Positions 23,825 through 36,093 are shown, counted from the stretch's first letter. The stretch is 64,000 bases of DNA from Bimastos eiseni (GCA_959347315.1 OY365811.1:37345206-37409205), one strand, 5' to 3'. The notes: generated from the letters alone by a model not told the origin. A program made the numbers and translations.

Positions 23825-24633
23825 GGGCCCACGTGTGTGAAGCCTTTGAAAACGGGCCTAATTCCAAGTCCGGACCAGTTTTCGCTGTAAACCCGACTAG
23901 AGAACTAGATCAGCGTGTACGGAGATTATTGGAGACGCCTAAGTCCTCTAAAACCCGACTAACGCTAGTCCATCTGACAGGCAGAGGTAAATCTACTAGT
24001 CAGGCTTAGTGAAGTAAAATGGCGGCCGCCGTCTCGATTGGTTCACTTCGTCGAAGTTTCAGACTTCAAGGAGGGTTTAAGAGAGATCATTGTTCACTCT
24101 GCTATTTTCGGACGATAAACTTAAATATTTTCTACGTTTTCGCCGTCACAAAGTGGTAATTATAACGGTGATCATCGTTTAATCGGGAGTTTTAACACTG
24201 GTGTATACATCGCATCGCCGAACACACGGTCTTTAGCTTGCAATGGTCGAACTAACTTTTCCCACATGCAAGTTAAATAATAGTTGAGTAAGGCAACCGT
24301 AATCTATGCATAGTAATTTTTGCGGAGGAGTAATATTGCGATAACAGTGACATTTGTGTTTTAACAAAATCATCTGTTGATTAAAATAATGAGCATAATA
24401 AATTTCTGTACCATATCAAGTCGAAAATAGCCTATATATAAATAGCTTGCGCATGCGCAACTAGCCAATAATCGCGCGAGCCATTGATGTTGGGTTTTCC
24501 CACGCCCATCCAAGTCTTTGACTAGCAAGTTTGGGACCAGCGGATCGTTCATACACTCCTACGAAGTCCTTCTTTGGGCCCAAAACTGGACTAACGTTAC
24601 GACCGTTTCAAAATCCGTCATACACGTGGGCCC
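23825..24633. mobile_element. 809-bp dispersed repeat, copy 2
   Basis: Same orientation and nearly the same sequence as 11055-11890. It lacks 27 bp present in copy 1 between actcct and acgaag; the lost piece in copy 1 is flanked by cct on both sides. Ends are gggcccacgtgt and acacgtgggccc. Flanking bases differ from copy 1, so the two are separate insertions rather than a segmental duplication. Confidence 0.8.
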
Positions 24634-24807
24634 TGGCTACGCAACCCGGTCCTCCTCTGGACTACCCTTTGGATAACGGTGTGTAGTGTGGGCATGACTT
24701 TCAACTATGGCGATTTAGAAGTTTGGAGGTTACAATGCGAGCATTTGACGAGCATTCTGTTCGATCGTGGTTTTATTGCGTAACTTGGTCTAATGAGTCT
24801 CAATGGA

Positions 24808-24838
24808 AGTAAGCTATATAAATTTGCAATTACATACT
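24808..24838 (+). repeat. L2/CR1-like retroposon tail
   Basis: agtaagctatataaatttgc followed by aattacatact matches the gcgctataaaat-type SINE tail seen elsewhere. Confidence 0.4.
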
Positions 24839-24989
24839 GGGTAACCGTGAGGGAGTATAGATGTTGGATATTCCCAAAGTTACACCTTTTAAATGACTGA
24901 GATGGGTACCGGAGTGCCACTGCCTTTTACAAGCATCATTTTTTTCTAGCATGCCTTTAAGCCGATAGATAGTTTTACAGTTGCAGATG

Positions 24990-25030
24990 TGATGATGTTT
25001 CTATGTACGATGTACATAGAAACATCATCA
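24990..25030. repeat. Perfect 19-bp inverted repeat with 3-nt loop
   Basis: The left arm (24990-25008) tgatgatgtttctatgtac and right arm (25012-25030) gtacatagaaacatcatca are exact complements around gat. Confidence 0.95.
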
Positions 25031-25469
25031 TTGTACACGTATTACAATAGGTTCATCTCTCGTATTCTGCGGTTTTTAATGGAACCTGTTCTTGCAGAAA
25101 TTATGTAAGAAATGGAGTGCATTCAGTGAAATTGTTTTTGAGAGCGGGCGTGAAGATCGCGTGGGTTAATCGGGGTAAGGTTAAGCCTCTGGGCCACACC
25201 GGGTCACGCATGCTTGCTCACACCTGCCCGATTACTCTTTGCGACATCATCACCCCTATCGTCTAGACAAGGCCTAAACGGACCCCTGAGGTGTTAGACG
25301 GTGACGTAGGTTAGAGCCTCCCCTCCTCACATCTTGCCGACCCTCGCCGTGTGAGAGCGCGCCTCTCTTGCTGCCGCCAACGAGCCTGCACGCCCTAGTG
25401 GTCGTCCATTGTATGCTGTTTTAATTGTTAGCTTGTGACGTCGGTGGTGCATTGAAAGGGAGGGAAGGA

Positions 25470-25473
25470 GGCT

Positions 25474-25504
<31 letters not shown>

Positions 25505-25545
25505 GAAACAGAGAGAGAGACAGAGAGAGAGACAGAGATAGACAG
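25470..25545 (+). repeat. (GACA)n / (GA)n microsatellite
   Basis: gagacagacagacagacaga followed by gagaaacagagagagagac; similar gacaga-rich runs lie at 33350-33440 and 33700-33835. Confidence 0.95.
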
Positions 25546-26111
25546 ATGGGAACAGTGCCGATGGGACATACGCTGACGGAGAAGGCATCGCAAACAGCCA
25601 CACCGAGATATAGAGACAAGAGAAGAAAAGACGGACTGAGGCGGAGAGAGAGACAGGGACAGAGGGACAGAAAAAACAGAGGGTTAGAAACGGAATGGCG
25701 TGTGAGGCGGGCGGGTGCTTGCAAAACAGCACTGGGTCGTTGAGTGCAAGGTCAGAAACCGTTCACTACGGCTATAGTTAGGCGTTGCTCTTCGCGTGAG
25801 GTTCATGTCTGCTAAGACCAGACACAGAGTGTGGCTGAAGCACTCGCGAACGCGTGCGCTGTCTGACGTCAAGGCGCATCAAAGTTACCGGTCAACAGAC
25901 CGCTTCCTTTGATCACTTCAGAAGAGACCGCCTGGCTACGGACCAACTCAGATGTAGTTTTCTGCCAGAGGGTATACCAGCCCATTTTGTCTGATTGATA
26001 GTTAGCCTGATGACGCCACAACCCAGAGAGGGTCTGGGATCTTCTCCGCCAGGGCACGCATAATAATAATAATATTTCCAAGGTGTACATGGCTGTAGCA
26101 ACAGCAGGACT

Positions 26112-26200
26112 TTCAGTCTTATCACAACTTCACAAGTCATATTTAGCAGCCATTCGTTCAGTCTTATCACAACTTCACAAGTCCTATTTAGCAGCCATTG
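26112..26200 (+). repeat. 45-bp direct duplication
   Basis: ttcagtcttatcacaacttc and the following bases through gcagccatt occur at 26112 and again at 26157, with one internal difference (catattt or cctattt). Confidence 0.95.
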
Positions 26201-27324
26201 GCAGACAGTGAAAATGGTTGTTATAATTATTGTCTTATAAATACAGTCTTACATATCTGAAAGTGGAAAATATCCGTCATGACTCATGAGACAATGAAGG
26301 TTTCTTGAAAAATACTCATTATTTACGATTAGTAACGACGATTCTGTATGGCTGTTAAATATGTAAGCTGAATTGTGATAGATAGAGATACGGTTGTTAC
26401 GACCATTGGAAACAGGCCGTCCCAGGCCCTGAACAGAAATAGACTTGAAAATATCACCTTGATTTGCGACCCTTATTGAACCGAGCACACCACTACACAG
26501 TGCTAGTGGGAAGTCGGGTGTAGGACAATATCCCCCTCTGGACAAAAACCCCCAGACAAAACCACCCGGACAAGCCCTCCCCAGTTTTATGCAGAACATT
26601 AACCCCCGTACGGAACCTCCCCATCTTGCCCTAACTAGCACCTGTCATGTATTATATTTCTTAGACCAACTATTTACAGCTCTGTGTACTAATTAAACAC
26701 CCTACTATAATAACTTACATACCAAGGAACTAATTAACTATTTGCTATTTAACTATTGGACCACGATACTTGAGTGATATAAACATATGATAATAGCTTT
26801 TAATAATACCATTCGTAATATGAAAATAAATAGTCTCCCAATAAATTCAATAATAATAACTCATGGTTGTCATATTTATAATTACTATTTGAAAATGGAG
26901 GGCTATAGTGAGATATACATACAAACCTATGCATACACAAATGTATGCTTGTATCTAGGCAGACAGATGGTTATTTTAGAACAGTCTGCCTACAATAGTG
27001 TTTGCTATTTTGAGACAATACTTTTGGAAGAGTGTGTGGCTATTGACTGTCAGCGGGTGATAATTGTGTTGGTGTGGTTGAGTGGTATCTCGAGTCCAAC
27101 CGAGCCCTGTAATGGGACCCAGTGTTAGGGCTAATGCTTTGTCCCACTGGAGCGATCTCCACATGGGGTCGTTGTTGTGGTTTGGTCCGAACGGGAGTCG
27201 GAGACAGCACTGAGCTGCGCCGTGCCGTGGACTTCTGAAAAACAGCAATGAGCTTAAAGCGATGAATGCTAAAGTGTTGCTCGCTCCTAATGATGTTTAA
27301 AATCAGACACTTGTGTGACCAGAA

Positions 27325-27430
27325 ATTGAAACCCTGCCGCTGTTCACACTCTGACATACCAGTCCCAAGCATGGATAAAGCAATAGGGCGACGCTTTGTT
27401 ATCACACAGTGTCATTTAACTAAAACTACT
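27325..27430 (+). repeat. GCCAGTCCCAAGCC dispersed repeat, copy 3
   Basis: Reads ctgccgctgttcacactctg, then accagtcccaagcatggata, gggcgacgct and ttatcacacagtgtcattta, ending actaaaactac. Confidence 0.8.
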
Positions 27431-27683
27431 AGGTCTACTGATACTAACTTAAATCAGCAGGCTTTTCTATTTTGATGCAATAATTCAATAATTAAAGTTT
27501 ATAGGTTAGTAAGTAGGTATTTCCCGTAATATACCAGTTGCATGCACTCACTCAGGTGCACATCTTAATGGATCTGTCACTTAGAGTACAACATTCTAGT
27601 TATAAACGGGTTTTCGCTGGAGATTGTCTGCAAGAGGTAAGGACTCTAAAGAGTAGTCGTGCAGTTGTCGTGCATTTGTCGTT

Positions 27684-27721
27684 ATAATGTATATATATAT
27701 ATATATATATATACATTATGT
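27684..27721. repeat. (AT)n palindrome
   Basis: ataatgtatat, a TA run, then atatacattat form an inverted repeat. Confidence 0.9.
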
Positions 27722-28015
27722 GTGTATATATATGTATGGGCTTTTTGGGTAGTATAATTATATAAATGCTGTGCCAAGTATGTGGCCAAGTTTCGTAGGA
27801 TTGTTGAGAAAAGTCAGGTGTCTTCCCAGACTGCTTACTTGTGGTAAGTTGCTAATAACCCAGTTGAAGGATTAGTTAAAGAAGGGAATGATACAAAGTG
27901 GTGAGAGAAGTGAAAACGAATTGCAGGCAAGCTACAAATGTGCACATGCCGCACGATGCATAGATTGAAGTAGCTACTCATTCACTCACTCGGTATACCT
28001 TGAAGAGTTGTCTAC

Positions 28016-28453
28016 TCCGGAGTTTCCCAACATAGGTGCCATGGCATCCAAGGATGACGTGAATTAGTTCCAGGAATGTTGCAGCTGCTGGTAGTGTTTG
28101 GTGCAGCTGTTTTGTCAAAAAATGACAAGCTATACGTATCATCACTACTGACATAATAGTGTCTATGAATCTTTAAACTTAAAGTAGTATTTAACATTCT
28201 TTCTTTACTGACGGACAATGGTTCTTTTATTCAACTGCTGGTTGCAACTATTGCTGCACTACTTTAAGCTTAAGACAATAGTTATAGACTTATGTCAGTA
28301 GTGATAATAATTTTAGTAGTTTTCACATTTTTGACTGGAATAATGGCACAAAGGACATGGTTTTGCCATTTTGTCATCCCGTTAAACAGGTTCATGGCAC
28401 CCGTGGGTACTATGGCACTCTTGGATGCCGTGGCACCCTGTTTGGCTAGCCTG
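28016..28453. mobile_element. Palindromic hAT-like MITE
   Basis: The 5' end reads gtttcccaacataggtgcca then tggcatccaagg; the inverted 3' end reads ccaaacagggtgccacggca then tccaagag. Internal segments are also inverted: cactactgacataatagtgt (about 28143-28162) pairs with the complement of ttatagacttatgtcagtag (about 28283-28302). The TTTCCCAACNNRGGTGCC end type is common in hAT elements. A related end lies at 30308-30375. No clear target duplication. Confidence 0.6.
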
Positions 28454-28599
28454 GGCTAGACTGTTCATTGTGATAGTAGGCCTAGGGAAATAGAAGATTT
28501 CCTGTCGAGAGCAGTCGTGCATTATCCCAGACATTTGTCCATGTACTGCAATTTTTCTTCTACTCGTAAACAAAGCCCAGTTTATTTGAAACAGGTTCC

Positions 28600-29090
28600 T
28601 TAATCCGTTTGCGACCGCACGGGTCGGAATTCGTTTGCTAGTTTAACGCAAATCTCGCTTCGACGTTGCGTCGAATAAAAGTCGTTCGTCGGTGGGATCT
28701 AATCTTCGTCTAGTGCATATAGCCACACACGTTGCTGCTGCTGCGATAGAGCGACCGAGTGGTAGCTCTACGGAAGGCCTTCGTCGGGCTCTGCGGCGAT
28801 CTACCCTTCGGTCGCCGGTGACTCGATCACGAGCGTCGACTGCCGGTCAGCTACGACGTGCAGCCGTCGTTCCCCGATGACATCATGGCTTAACTATGGG
28901 TGTGTGCTCGTGTTTACCGTGCCGCCTGCCTCCGTCGAACCGCGGCGGGCGATTAGGCCGGATGAACCTTCGTGGGCGTACGCGGTGGTGTGCTCGACGT
29001 AAACACTTGATGACTGGAGCGCGTTTCATGCGGCATCACCATGCCACGGTCGTAACGTCAGATTGGGCGTAACGTAACTGACTGCTACTT
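28600..29090 (+). other. CG-rich intronic segment
   Basis: Contains many CG dinucleotides (tcgttcgtcgg, gcggcgatc, cgaccgagtgg). A 62-codon frame at 28692-28880 has no recognisable relative. It may be a regulatory patch or foreign insertion; nothing decisive is seen. Confidence 0.25.
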
Positions 29091-30307
29091 TGAATGGGAT
29101 GAGATTACTTAGATTGTGTGTGTGTCACAAGAAAGGCCTTGTGTGTCCGATCCGGCGGTGTCTGTGTTCATAGTTCTGTACTCCTCTTAAATGATAAGTC
29201 TCTTGGTTTGCCTTGAACCTGCCTATCATCCACCGAAGCTACTACCTGTCAGACCCTACAAGTATGTTGACCTTTGGGACCTAATCGTACCTGCCTGCCA
29301 ATTTTGTTTTGACTGAGTGACGACGAGTAAGCTGGTTCCCACGACTTGGCTATTTCTGTGCTGAAGAAATTCAGAGATTTCAATTACAGTATCTGATTGT
29401 AAAATGGTGAAGAAATTATTGCATCACCCTGTGATCAAAGCTAGAGATTGTACAACGGAATATTAGGAGTAGAAACAACGATTTTTCCTTATTTTTTCAC
29501 TTGTATCGACCAACAGACGTTCTTGAAGATATGCAAATGACTGATTTTCCCTTGTCAAAAATAGTTTGTTAGCAAAATAGTTACATCAGTACAAAATGAC
29601 TTCATATGTATTTAACTGTGTTTTAGCTTTTTGCAGGGTGACACAATAATTATTTCCACCACTGTATCTTCCTGTTCGATACGTTCCTAAATGCAGGGTC
29701 TTTCCAGGCGATATCTTTAAGGAGAATACTCTTCCAGACAGTCTGTTCTGAAGCTGCTTACAGCTTCTTCCAGGTGCATACATTTTCCAAGCGTTGCAAT
29801 TTCTCATCGTCGTCCAATTGTTTATTGTCTGTCGTGTAGCTAATCCGTTGCCTCCTCCGTGTTTTCCATGTTGATTGTTAGACGACCTTTTATCTGATCC
29901 AGTTACCGACCAAATCGTTCTGTCATTGGCGTAAATACCTGGATGTCCTTTATTTCATGTTCAGCTGCGACCCTCTGATTTGCTGTATATCCACTTCCCT
30001 GCCAGCATGAGTGTTAGATGGGCCCCCTATAAGGGCTCTGGATCGGACCCAATTCAGAATACCATTAATCATTATATACTATTAATTTTGGTAACATATG
30101 TAGTAGTGGAATCTTATGCACAAGGCATCAACTGATGGTGCTTCAAAGCCAGAAGTTAACATACGTCCATTGTTACAGAGAAACAACCTGTGATGGATAA
30201 TCAATGGAAAATAATACGGGTCCTACATGGGCTTCATGTGGGCTTGCTGCTAGGGTTGATTGTCACGGTCTGCCTATAATGTTGAACTGATAACCGATAA
30301 CCTATAG

Positions 30308-30375
30308 GGCAGCGTTTCCCTACCAGGGTGTCACAGCTCCAAAGAGTGCCGTCAGCCTGCTCTCAGGGTGCTGGG
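30308..30375 (+). mobile_element. hAT-like terminal fragment
   Basis: gcagcgtttccctaccaggg followed by tgtcacagctcc resembles the ends at 28016, of the CAG-N-GTTTCCCAACC type. The opposite end is not seen. Confidence 0.4.
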
Positions 30376-30889
30376 GTGGTCAACAAATGTCAGAAACGAT
30401 GAACAACTAACTACTTGTTATCACTCCTGGACGTATAACTGCATCTTGAGACTTAGAAGTTGTATAGGAGAAGAAGAGTCACAGACTGCAGTTGAATGCA
30501 AGAACCATCGTTCATCAATTAAATAAAGAACAAACTGGAAGAAAAATTAATGTCAAAATTAAGACCAAGTATCGTTTATGGAAAGACTATCAGTAAGGGT
30601 GCCTTGCTCTAGAAGAGGTTGGTCACACATACATGCAATCGTACATACATACATACATGCATACATACAAACAGTGTGTTCTGCCTTGCGAATTGCGATA
30701 TACAAAACACAGCAAACAGTCTGGAATTCTTTAGATAATAGATGTGGCCTGACTGTGTCTGCAGGGATTATATCTATGCTAGTGAGAAAGCACTGGCCAT
30801 GTGCAGTGAATTCCAGTTGGTCGGATACCAGGCACTACATGCAGGATCTGAAGGAACTATAAACAAAGAAAATCACGTCTGCACTGAGT

Positions 30890-31050
30890 AGAAATATAAT
30901 AAGGACTAGACATGAAAATAGCACTGGATTTGGAATGAGCACAACGAGCAGAGGTCATTATTTTTGCACCGATCCTGCCAAATTGCTGGTGGCATCAGGA
31001 ACTGATGGTGGTGTTGGTGGTGGTGATGATTATGGTGATAATGATGATTA
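30890..31050 (+). mobile_element. RTE-like 3' end with GGT/GAT tail
   Basis: cagaggtcattatttttgca followed by ccgatcctgcc and ggtggcatcaggaactgatg corresponds to the R-WRSF--TH---MAGIRN-stop end of the other copies, followed by a ggtggtgatgat tail. Confidence 0.55.
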
Positions 31051-32216
31051 CATATGTGTAAACCTGATATCTCAAGTGAAGTAATAATTTAACTTTTCCT
31101 TTCTGATTTCAATGTCTGTTCGGAGTACGGAGTCTGTGACCATACGAACAGAAATGCCAATGCTCTGAGGCAGCACATTCTCAGATGGTGAAATTAAACC
31201 AATTAAGATTAAAAATTGATATGAATTAAATTTAATTCATTGAACAAAATGATGATAAATACAAATAGTTATTCTGATGTATGTTAGAATCGGTGGTTTT
31301 TCCAAAACTGAATAAATTTAGAATAGTTATGAGGTATGATGTATCGATTGGTGGTGGACATTTGTTCATCTGATAAAAAAATTGGGTCTCGAGTCTCGTG
31401 TGAGCAAACCAATTATCTTGAAACTGGGTTTAAGCACATGTTTCCATATGTGGAGTACATAAATAAATACATGTAGACTACTGTAGGGTTTCCCAAATTG
31501 TATAAAATGGAAAAATGTTAAGGAATGGGGAAGTGAAATAACATAGAAATTGAAAATGATGGACAATGAGCAGCATGTTTTTATGTGGGCTGTGATCCAA
31601 AAACTTGGGTAGGCATTCCGCCAGTGCTGAAACGACCACAGTGCATCCAACCCAAGAACCTTCTGGTTGCTTCATCCAGAACCCTCTCGAGTTAGATACG
31701 TACTCCGTCAGTGGATTGCAGCACACCCACTGCTTGAGGTTTCCATAACTTTCCAGCATGATTTATAAGGACATCCAACTTCTGTAAGATACAACAGTGC
31801 ATGGATATTTTTAATATCAATTCTCAAAAAATCCAATTGCATTTTATTCTTGTCTTGTCTAAGTTTATCTGGTCTGTATTATGGATAACTGGTTGTCCAG
31901 AAGCAAGTGATTACAACCTAAATTGATGAAGATGAGTCTCCAACAACAAATTCAAAAGCAATCACATTTCAAAAACCGGATTTTTGGCAATTTGGTAGTA
32001 AATTAAGTCAAACTTCATAACAAGCTGCAATTGTCCAACATGGTGTCCTTAAAAATAACTCCTCATTTTGAGAAACATCGAGGTGTTTGTAAAATTCTAT
32101 GCTGTAATAGATTTCAATATTGATAGATAACAAATTATGTTGCAGTGATAAATCTTTGAAACACCAAACTACTGTCTAGCTCCTCTGTCTTGACTATAGC
32201 CTGCTAAGAAGTTTCG

Positions 32217-32285
32217 TCATCGTCATCATCAGTTCCTGATGCCAGCCATTTTGGGGCATTGGGTACGAATAAATGATCCCACGCC
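32217..32285 (-). mobile_element. RTE-like 3' end
   Basis: The - strand reads gtgggatcatttattcgtac then ccaatgccccaaaatggctg and gcatcaggaactgatgatga, that is SFIRTQCPKMAGIRN then stop and a GAT tail. Confidence 0.7.
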
Positions 32286-32519
32286 TTATGTCTAAGTTAT
32301 GCATTGCACTTTATCTTATGCAATTCTTGTACCTTATGTCGTAGCATGACCCATTATGATATATTAGCTTCACTGTTATCATGGTAGCAGCTTTACGACT
32401 TTGAATCGAGTTTGGCTAAGCTTGTATGGACATTGGATGACTTCACTTGCTGCTTAGGTATTGAACTATTATTTGACTGAAGAAGACCTTCTTTCACGAT
32501 GCATCGTTCTTTCTTTCAG

Positions 32520-32568
32520 ATAGAAGATGCGATGTTGATGTTTGACAAAGCAACTCAACGACACAGAG
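32520..32568 (+). CDS. msi: Musashi exon E: RRM2 beta 2
   Basis: A 49-bp exon between acceptor tctttctttcag and donor gtagga. It encodes IEDAMLMFDKATQRHR plus the first base of the Gly codon of RNP-1. This matches the V/I-EDAMLMFDK-T-RHRG strand and loop of Musashi RRM2. It is one of the smallest exons here and lies between introns of 13.8 and 10.7 kb, so gene predictors could miss it. Confidence 0.94.
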
Positions 32569-32812
32569 GTAGGAATGATCGGACAAGTCGTCTGTTACCT
32601 CAATATGCTAGAGAGAATTGTGTTTGTGTGTCTGTGTCTGTGTCTGTGCCTGTGTGTGTTTGTATGCATGTATGAGATTTGTTGGGAGACTGTAGAATTG
32701 GCTAGAGACAGAACTATACGGAGACTTTACGTTGAGGCCTCATCGTCGGCGCAAGACTGACGGAGGAGAAAAAATGAGAATGAATGAGATTTGTACTGGT
32801 ATATGTGTATGT

Positions 32813-32887
32813 ATGAATGTGTATGTATGTATGTATGTATGTATGTATGTATGTATGTATGTATGTATGTATGTATGTATGTATGTA
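32813..32887 (+). repeat. (TATG)n microsatellite
   Basis: About 17 nearly perfect copies of gtat. Confidence 0.99.
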
Positions 32888-32904
32888 CAGGTATACACTG
32901 GTGG

Positions 32905-33010
32905 TCGATTGAATAGAACGGTCGGCTTGTAACTATGGAGAGCGTGCATTCGATCCTCATCTGAGAAGTTACTGTATAGGGACCTGGAGCAGGTTATTTG
33001 CACTCAATTG
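32905..33010 (+). mobile_element. Probable tRNA-derived SINE head
   Basis: tggtcgattgaatagaacgg resembles an A-box region, and gtgcattcgatcctcatctg contains a B-box-like gcattcgatcct; the body continues gggacctggagcaggttatt. It follows the TATG array directly. Confidence 0.45.
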
Positions 33011-33114
33011 CTTGCAATACATGTATATCTGCAATTGCGCCGTCGAGGCGTGCGTGCTCTTCACAACTAATTGCAACAAGAGCAATATAAAATTACAGTT
33101 GTATTGTACTGTAT

Positions 33115-33137
33115 CCATGTGTGTGTGTGTGTGTGTG

Positions 33138-33168
<31 letters not shown>

Positions 33169-33212
33169 CTAGGTGTGTATATATATGTGTATATATATAT
33201 ATATATATGCAT
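33115..33212 (+). repeat. (TG)n and (TA)n microsatellites
   Basis: Two tg runs separated by taggtgtg are followed by an atatatat run ending atgcatgcat. Confidence 0.97.
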
Positions 33213-33699
33213 GCATCAGAGCATCGGTGTCCAAGGTCATCTTTTGACGACAGTTTCGCTCTGTTGACGGACGATTGCACTCTGGCGAACGGGGCAGGAG
33301 ACATCACGAGTAGCTAGAGGAAGACGTAGGAAGACGGAGCAGGGTCAGACAGATCTAGAGATACAGGAGACAGACAGACACAGCAGGACAGACAGATCTA
33401 GAGAAAGACAGGAGGCAGACAGACGCAGCAGGACAGATGAAGGGGTGATGGATGCGGTAAGAAAAGATCAGACGCGTGAGAGGTAAAGGCTCTGAGGCAA
33501 GCAGACAGACAGCCAGTCAGACAGACACACACTTACACTCACTCTATTCACTGACAGGCAGCCACTTATTCTTAGGTAAACGCACACGGGCAGACAAGCA
33601 TAGCAACATTTTTATACACAGACAACTAGTGGTTAGAGATTGTAACAGCCCGAAGGCCTTTGGAAAATTGTCTTTGATTTGCTTGGAAGCTTGATTAGA

Positions 33700-33801
33700 G
33701 ACATATACAGACACACTGACGGACATACAGACAGAGAGACACACAGACAGACACGCTGTGCAGATAGACGCGTTGACATGCCGATGCGCAGCTATGAAAA
33801 T

Positions 33802-33833
<32 letters not shown>

Positions 33834-33835
33834 GC
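33700..33835 (+). repeat. (GACA)n-rich repeat
   Basis: cagacagagagacacacaga and a clean cagacagacagacagacaga tract at about 33805-33832. Confidence 0.9.
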
Positions 33836-33839
33836 AGAG

Positions 33840-34460
33840 CATTAGCGTTTATCGGTGCGGCTGTTCTCCACGCCGGTCAGGCCAACCGGCCCCACCACAC
33901 CAGAGAGCGAGCGAGATTCCTCGGGTAATATGTTAAAGGTGCCCCGAGAATATTTCTCACGCTACCTTCTCTCGCCCAACTTCACGTTTCTACGCTCGCA
34001 ACTTTCCGTCGGCCGCCGGGCGTGGAGGCGATGGCGCGTTGGCGGAGCCGGAGAGGAGCGATCGGGGAGTAAGGCCCCCCTCTGACGTCCCGCCTACGTA
34101 CCATCTGCAGAGTTATGAGTAATGTGCCTGGGCAAATTGCTTGGCTAGAGCTTGTGACCTTCGCCTGGCAACTGAGCGTAATGTTACGTTTAGCGTTGGA
34201 TTTAATGCCCTCATCCGGCGGCGACGCTGCCAGAGCGATTTACTCCGGACTGCGCTTCTGATTTTGGTCAGGATGTTCCGTCCGTGGGAACTGAGAATCT
34301 GGTGGGGGGATGTCTGGGAAGTGGGAAATGGCAGGTACGGTTGGTAGAATGGTCGAGTGCGGGTGGCTGCGTGGGAAAGGTCTGACGTTCACAGACGGAA
34401 AAGGACCGAGAGGTGGTCGAGGGGAAAAGGGCCGAGAAGACAATGAGCTGGGCAATTGAA
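33840..34460 (+). other. CG-rich intronic segment
   Basis: Contains dense CG sites (gtcggccgccgggcgtggag) without simple repeats. No recognisable coding sequence. Function unknown. Confidence 0.25.
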
Positions 34461-34989
34461 TAAGACGAAAACACAATGCAAGACAATACGACTGTAATTT
34501 GATAATGCCCTTCTCTCCTTTGCACGATTAGGAAATCTGTATTGAAGCCGAATGTGCGATGGATGGGAAGGGAAGAAAATAAGCCGCACAGATGGATGGG
34601 ACGGAGAAGCAGTACCCAGTTGGGCGTGATGACAATGATGGAGGCGGATGAGAGGAAAATGACATCATTGGATAGGAAGAAATCAGGGAAAGTGCAAGAG
34701 AAAATGAGACATTCCACCAGCCGTACATGACGTTAGGAGATGGCTATAGGATCTGTCACTGAAGAGTATGGGGAATCTGGGTAGCCAGTTATACGAGTCA
34801 GTAGGCCTAGAAGTTAGGGTTAGGGTTATGGTGGATGACCCATATGTGGTACTAGCACACTGAGGAATTAATGGAGTGTGTTGAACGATGACCTTTAGAT
34901 CCATGAAGTCAGCTCAGACTAAGGTGGCTGAAGTGATGAAATTGTAATGAAGCAATGAAATTGAACCAACTGCTTCGAAAGATATAAAT

Positions 34990-35042
34990 AGCCTATGAGG
35001 AAATATCTTAGTGGCGCTGTATAAATGCTCGATTACATTACG
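34990..35042 (+). repeat. L2/CR1-like retroposon tail
   Basis: agtggcgctgtataaatgct followed by cgattacattacg is one of the best copies of the recurring tail motif. Confidence 0.5.
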
Positions 35043-35364
35043 TCGCATTAGTAGGAATACCACTGCCCTGTGAATAATTATGTTCAGATGACAATTGAGA
35101 AGGTCTTCATAAGTGGATAAATGCTTCTCAATTTACCACTAGAAAGAAGGCCATCATCACAGGTGGTCGGTCTACCACAGCCGCGTATATAGGGGAGAGC
35201 AAGAAGAGTCTTTGTTGTTGAACATCTGTCACTTTGGTGGCTTCGTCTTTCAAGTGATAATTATTTCCGTGGTTGATCAGTACAACAGCAGACTTAATAA
35301 TGTGAGTCACTGGACGCTATCTCTATGTTAACCATAATAATACTGATAAAAATATTTTTTATGG

Positions 35365-35392
35365 TTAACTGTTATATATATATGTATGTATG

Positions 35393-35428
<36 letters not shown>
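35365..35428 (+). repeat. (TA)n/(TATG)n microsatellite, left flank of MITE
   Basis: tatatatatatgtatgtatg and longer ta runs reach the first base of the MITE. Confidence 0.97.
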
Positions 35429-35429
<1 letters not shown>

Positions 35430-36012
35430 TGTGTCCGGAAATAAAGGTACCCCAAATGATAATGCAAAAATAAATCGTAAATGATTGTCGATTTAAAAAA
35501 TCCAAAACCGTTTTAATCCTGACATATTAATCCACAAATTCGAAATTTACGAACGTCTTGGTTAACGAAGTACGTCATCGTTACGTCTTTAAATTACTCA
35601 GTTAATGCCGGGGAGGAATTTTATCATCTGGTCGTTGATGCTGCTATTGGCCCATGACGCACGCGTCTTGAAGCTTGTGTTGAGGCCAAAGACGGACACT
35701 TTGAACATACCTTGTAGTCTAATATAATTAAAATACAAGAATAAATTTGAATTAAATTTGTGGCAGTTTATCGACGACATTTTTTAAATGTTGAAAATTT
35801 TGCAGTTATATTTTGAGCAGTCCTTAATGTTTGATGTTTAAAGAAAAACCACACCATTATGACTTTATTACTGGATTGCAGGAGCTATTATATTTCATGC
35901 ACTACTAGATAAATATGTCAGGATTAAAACGGTTTTGAAATTTTAAAAAGTTACGAATATTTACTCATTATTTTTATATTATCATTAGAGGTTCCTTTAT
36001 ATCCGGACACAG
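35429..36012. mobile_element. Tc1/mariner-like MITE with ~100-bp terminal inverted repeats
   Basis: The left end ctgtgtccggaaataaaggt is matched by the inverted right end ctgtgtccggatataaagga. Similarity continues for about 100 bp to a shared ccgttttaatcctgacatat on both arms. Both flanks are TA-rich microsatellite, fitting insertion at TA. The interior has no transposase; a 60-codon - strand frame lies at 35598-35780. Confidence 0.88.
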
Positions 36013-36014
36013 TG

Positions 36015-36015
<1 letters not shown>

Positions 36016-36092
<77 letters not shown>
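36016..36092 (+). repeat. (TA)n microsatellite, right flank of MITE
   Basis: Nearly uninterrupted tatata over about 70 bp. Confidence 0.98.

Positions 36093-36093
<1 letters not shown>

Larger units (their letters stand above)
18752..32519 (+). other. Musashi intron D-E (13.8 kb)
   Basis: No exon supported. It holds a TCC microsatellite (19760-19835), a CG-rich patch (20860-22280), TCATCA and TGTG arrays (22580-23310), copy 2 of the 809/836-bp repeat, a perfect hairpin (24990-25030), a palindromic hAT-like element (28016-28453), and RTE-type ends at 30890 and 32217. Confidence 0.8.

Noticed and set aside
34806..34826. TTAGGGTTAGGGTTA telomere-like sequence
   Set aside because: Only about two units; too short for an interstitial telomere or a fusion site.
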